Part shown: positions 4,268 to 5,821 of the stretch, one piece after another
How positions within the stretch are numbered: position 1 is the first letter of the stretch
Layout of the letters: each line of letters begins with the position of its first letter
DNA from: JBFJWR01 sp041623535
GTDB taxonomy: Bacteria > Pseudomonadota > Gammaproteobacteria > Pseudomonadales > JBFGWM01
Reading direction: 5' to 3'
NCBI GenBank assembly: GCA_041623535.1
Contig: JBFJWR010000194.1
Location: 1-5,821 of the forward strand
DNA length: 5,821 nucleotides
Made by a program: the position numbers and the translations under genes
Notes under the pieces: model-generated
Databases searched by the model: none
The model's input: only the letters and a program-made list of their open reading frames with translations
Told to the model about the DNA's origin: nothing

Positions 4268-5821
4268 TTGGCGGATAAACCAAGTAGCCGGTTCGGCTCT
4301 CTCATGCGGCGTTTTTCCGAACCGGTCAGCTTTGGCCGGGGCGGGGCGGTGCGCAAGGGCGCAGATGCCGGTCGGCGAGGTGCACGGCGTGTGCCGGTGC
4401 CGATCGGAATGTTCGTGGTGGTCCCCCCTGACCAGGTTGTGCAGCTGGATCTGAACGTCATTGGTGAGGGCTGTGAAACACCGATTCATTGTTTCCTTTA
4501 TGACGTCAATGACGGCGGTGTCGGCCTGGTCTGCCCGGAGCGCCTGGACTTGGGGCTGCGCGTGCGCATCCTTGGTGATGCCCTGCAGACTGAAACGCAC
4601 GAAATGGACGTCACTGCCATCGTGGTGAATTGTCGGGCGTTCTCGGCTGCGCGTCCGAGGCCCAGGGATTTCGAGGGCCAGGAGTTGTTCGTGCACGGTG
4701 TGTCCATGGATCCGGAAGATGCCCGGGTCCTGGTAAATGCCACGCTGGAGTGCCTGGATGTGGTCGACCAGCTGGCTGCGATGCGGCCACAGGCGCAAGC
4801 AGCGCCAGAACCGGAACCAGAACCAGAACCGGAACCAGAACCGGAACCAGAACCGGAACCAGAACCGGAACCAGAACCGGAGCCGCGCCAGGCAAAGGCA
4901 GACGCAACGCCGCCGGCAGCGCCGGATGCAGAAATGGAGTCAGCAGACGATGTGCCGACCCTGACGCATGCAGTGACCGATGCGCCGGTCGACGAGCCTG
5001 CCCAGGTTGCCGAGGAAGATCCGGCGCCAGCAGGGCCCGCAGCCGAAAGTGTTCCGGAGACCGCAGAGCTGCCTGAAAAGTCGCCTGAGGAAATTGCCGA
5101 AGCGCTGGACTCCAAAGCCCTCACGGTAGTACTGACCACCATCGAAGCAGAAGAGGCAGCAGCGGCCGAGGCGGTGGAAGCCGCAGAAAAGGAAAGGAAA
5201 AAAGCGCGTAAGGCCGCCAGGAAAGCAAAGAAGTCAGCCAAGTCCCAACAGGCTAAGAAAGCTGCGGAGGCCGCAGAGGCCGAAAAGGCCGAGAAAGCCG
5301 CGCAGGCCGAGAAAGCCGCAGAAGCCGAGAAAGCCGCAGAAGCCGAGAAAGCTGCAGAGACCGAAAAGGCCGCAGAAGTCGAGAGATCTGCTGAGGCCGA
5401 GAAAGCAGTAGAGGCAAAGATAGCTGCAGAAGCTGAGAAAGCCGCAGAAGCTGAGAAAGCTGCAGAGGCCGAGAAAGCTGCAGAAGCTGAGAAAGCCGCA
5501 GAAGCCGAAAAAGCTGCGGCGGCCAGAAAATCCGCTGAGGTCGTAGCAGCGGCGGCGGCGCAACGAGTTGCGGAAGCGAAGAGAGCCGCAGAGGCAGAGA
5601 AAGCCGCAGCGATTGAGCGGGCTGCGCAGGCCGAAAAAGCTGCGCAGGCCGAACGAGTGGCGGCGGCAGAAAAGGTTGCCCAGGCCGAAAAACTGGCCGT
5701 CGCCGAGAAAGCGAAACCGACACCCAAGGTCGACTTTGACCTGTCTGCTTTCGGCGCGTTGCCGATGGCGGTGGTTGAGGTGACGGAAGAGGAAGTTCGG
5801 CGTCGCTCCGCCCGCGATGAC
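4268..5821 (+). CDS. PilZ-like domain protein with Pro-Glu linker and TolA-like helical repeats, cut by right edge
   Basis: This frame is open for 518 codons to the window end, with no stop. Residues 36-125 look like a PilZ c-di-GMP-binding domain: the arginine motif RRGARR (36-41), then DVNDGGVGL (79-87), which fits [D/N]xSxxG with Asn for Ser, then a strand-rich stretch to IVVNCR. A (Pro-Glu)13-Pro tract spans 180-206, like the stiff linker of TonB. Residues 207-291 are acidic, Pro/Ala-rich and probably disordered. The patch 308-331 is strongly basic. From about 292 to 483 the chain is Ala/Glu/Lys-rich and helical, with 13 near-identical six-residue EKAAEA units at 342-419, like TolA domain II. 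A new segment begins at KVDFDLSAFG (487). No membrane helix or signal peptide is visible in the part present. The start is TTG 4268, chosen for its AGGAAG. Family assignment of the N-terminus rests on motifs only. Possible roles are a c-di-GMP receptor on a spacer rod, or a polar or envelope scaffold. Confidence 0.75.
   Translation, partial: MADKPSSRFGSLMRRFSEPVSFGRGGAVRKGADAGRRGARRVPVPIGMFVVVPPDQVVQLDLNVIGEGCETPIHCFLYDVNDGGVGLVCPERLDLGLRVRILGDALQTETHEMDVTAIVVNCRAFSAARPRPRDFEGQELFVHGVSMDPEDARVLVNATLECLDVVDQLAAMRPQAQAAPEPEPEPEPEPEPEPEPEPEPEPEPEPRQAKADATPPAAPDAEMESADDVPTLTHAVTDAPVDEPAQVAEEDPAPAGPAAESVPETAELPEKSPEEIAEALDSKALTVVLTTIEAEEAAAAEAVEAAEKERKKARKAARKAKKSAKSQQAKKAAEAAEAEKAEKAAQAEKAAEAEKAAEAEKAAETEKAAEVERSAEAEKAVEAKIAAEAEKAAEAEKAAEAEKAAEAEKAAEAEKAAAARKSAEVVAAAAAQRVAEAKRAAEAEKAAAIERAAQAEKAAQAERVAAAEKVAQAEKLAVAEKAKPTPKVDFDLSAFGALPMAVVEVTEEEVRRRSARDD
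4288..4325 (+). repeat. Perfect 9-bp inverted repeat over the PilZ-like gene's 5' coding end
   Basis: CCGGTTCGG (4288-4296) and CCGAACCGG (4317-4325) are exact reverse complements separated by 20 bases. In mRNA they would form a GC-rich stem just after start codon TTG 4268, with ATG 4304 exposed in the loop. The element could modulate translation, serve as a protein-binding palindrome, or be chance. Confidence 0.6.
4805..4885 (+). repeat. Tandem 12-bp repeat encoding Pro-Glu
   Basis: Fourteen proline codons alternate with glutamate codons. From 4823 the DNA is a near-exact tandem of a 12-base unit, CCAGAACCGGAA, in five copies (the last ends GAG), preceded by one further copy and a half unit. 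Because the repeat length is a multiple of three, copy-number change would keep the frame and only alter linker length. Confidence 0.9.
5291..5524 (+). repeat. Thirteen 18-bp units encoding EKAAEA hexads
   Basis: The unit GAGAAAGCCGCAGAAGCC occurs exactly at 5309 and 5327, and in variant form through 5524. Most differences between units are synonymous (GCC, GCT, GCA; GAA, GAG), with a few substitutions such as ERSAEA and AKIAAEA. The repeat period is six residues, not the seven of a coiled coil. Less regular units of the same kind continue to about 5716. Confidence 0.9.

Noticed and set aside
4805..5524. CRISPR array or mobile-element repeats
   Set aside because: Repeat units of 12 and 18 bases adjoin without spacers, keep one open reading frame and encode regular peptide repeats.
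4498..5727. A 409-codon minus-strand frame of Ala/Ser/Phe and Gly/Ser repeats opposite the PilZ-like gene
   Set aside because: It is the reverse reading of the Pro-Glu and EKAAEA repeats (their reverse complements give Gly-Ser and Phe-Ser-Ala-Ser-Ala-Ala). It has no recognisable domain, while the plus frame has PilZ-like motifs, synonymous drift between repeat units and a start with a Shine-Dalgarno match.

Overview
The window reads as a chromosomal segment of a moderately GC-rich proteobacterium, most likely a gammaproteobacterium. The main reason is a 2-methylcitrate synthase that, compared from memory with the enterobacterial PrpC proteins, aligns almost without gaps over its whole length. 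Codons are GC-rich at third positions, and no mobile element, tRNA, rRNA or CRISPR array is visible.

Layout. Positions 1-285 hold two codon-aligned open frames on opposite strands, both running off the left edge; I could not decide which is real. Positions 229-381 are the leader of prpC. prpC (382-1596, +) is complete and has its catalytic triad. It meets a minus-strand gene tail to tail (1593-2645, -), the two stop codons sharing one CTAG. That minus-strand gene encodes a soluble coiled-coil protein with a GGDEF-family domain. Its catalytic motif is degenerate (DRDCF) but its RxxD inhibitory site is kept, so it looks like a c-di-GMP receptor rather than a synthase. Divergent from it is a class III nucleotide cyclase with about seven predicted membrane helices (2769-4160, +). 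Both of its purine-selecting residues are atypical. After a 107-base gap comes a plus-strand gene, cut by the right edge (4268 onward), that encodes an N-terminal PilZ-like domain, a (Pro-Glu)13 linker, an acidic disordered stretch, a basic patch and about 150 or more residues of Glu-Lys-Ala-Ala helical repeats like TolA domain II.

How the genes may work together. prpC belongs to propionate catabolism (methylcitrate cycle), but no other methylcitrate gene is visible here. The other three genes form a second-messenger neighbourhood: a probable c-di-GMP-binding degenerate GGDEF protein, a membrane cyclase, and a PilZ-like receptor on a long rod-like scaffold. My inference is that c-di-GMP and a cyclic mononucleotide are sensed at one site at the envelope. 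The three-gene link rests only on adjacency, and the GGDEF gene is divergent from the other two.
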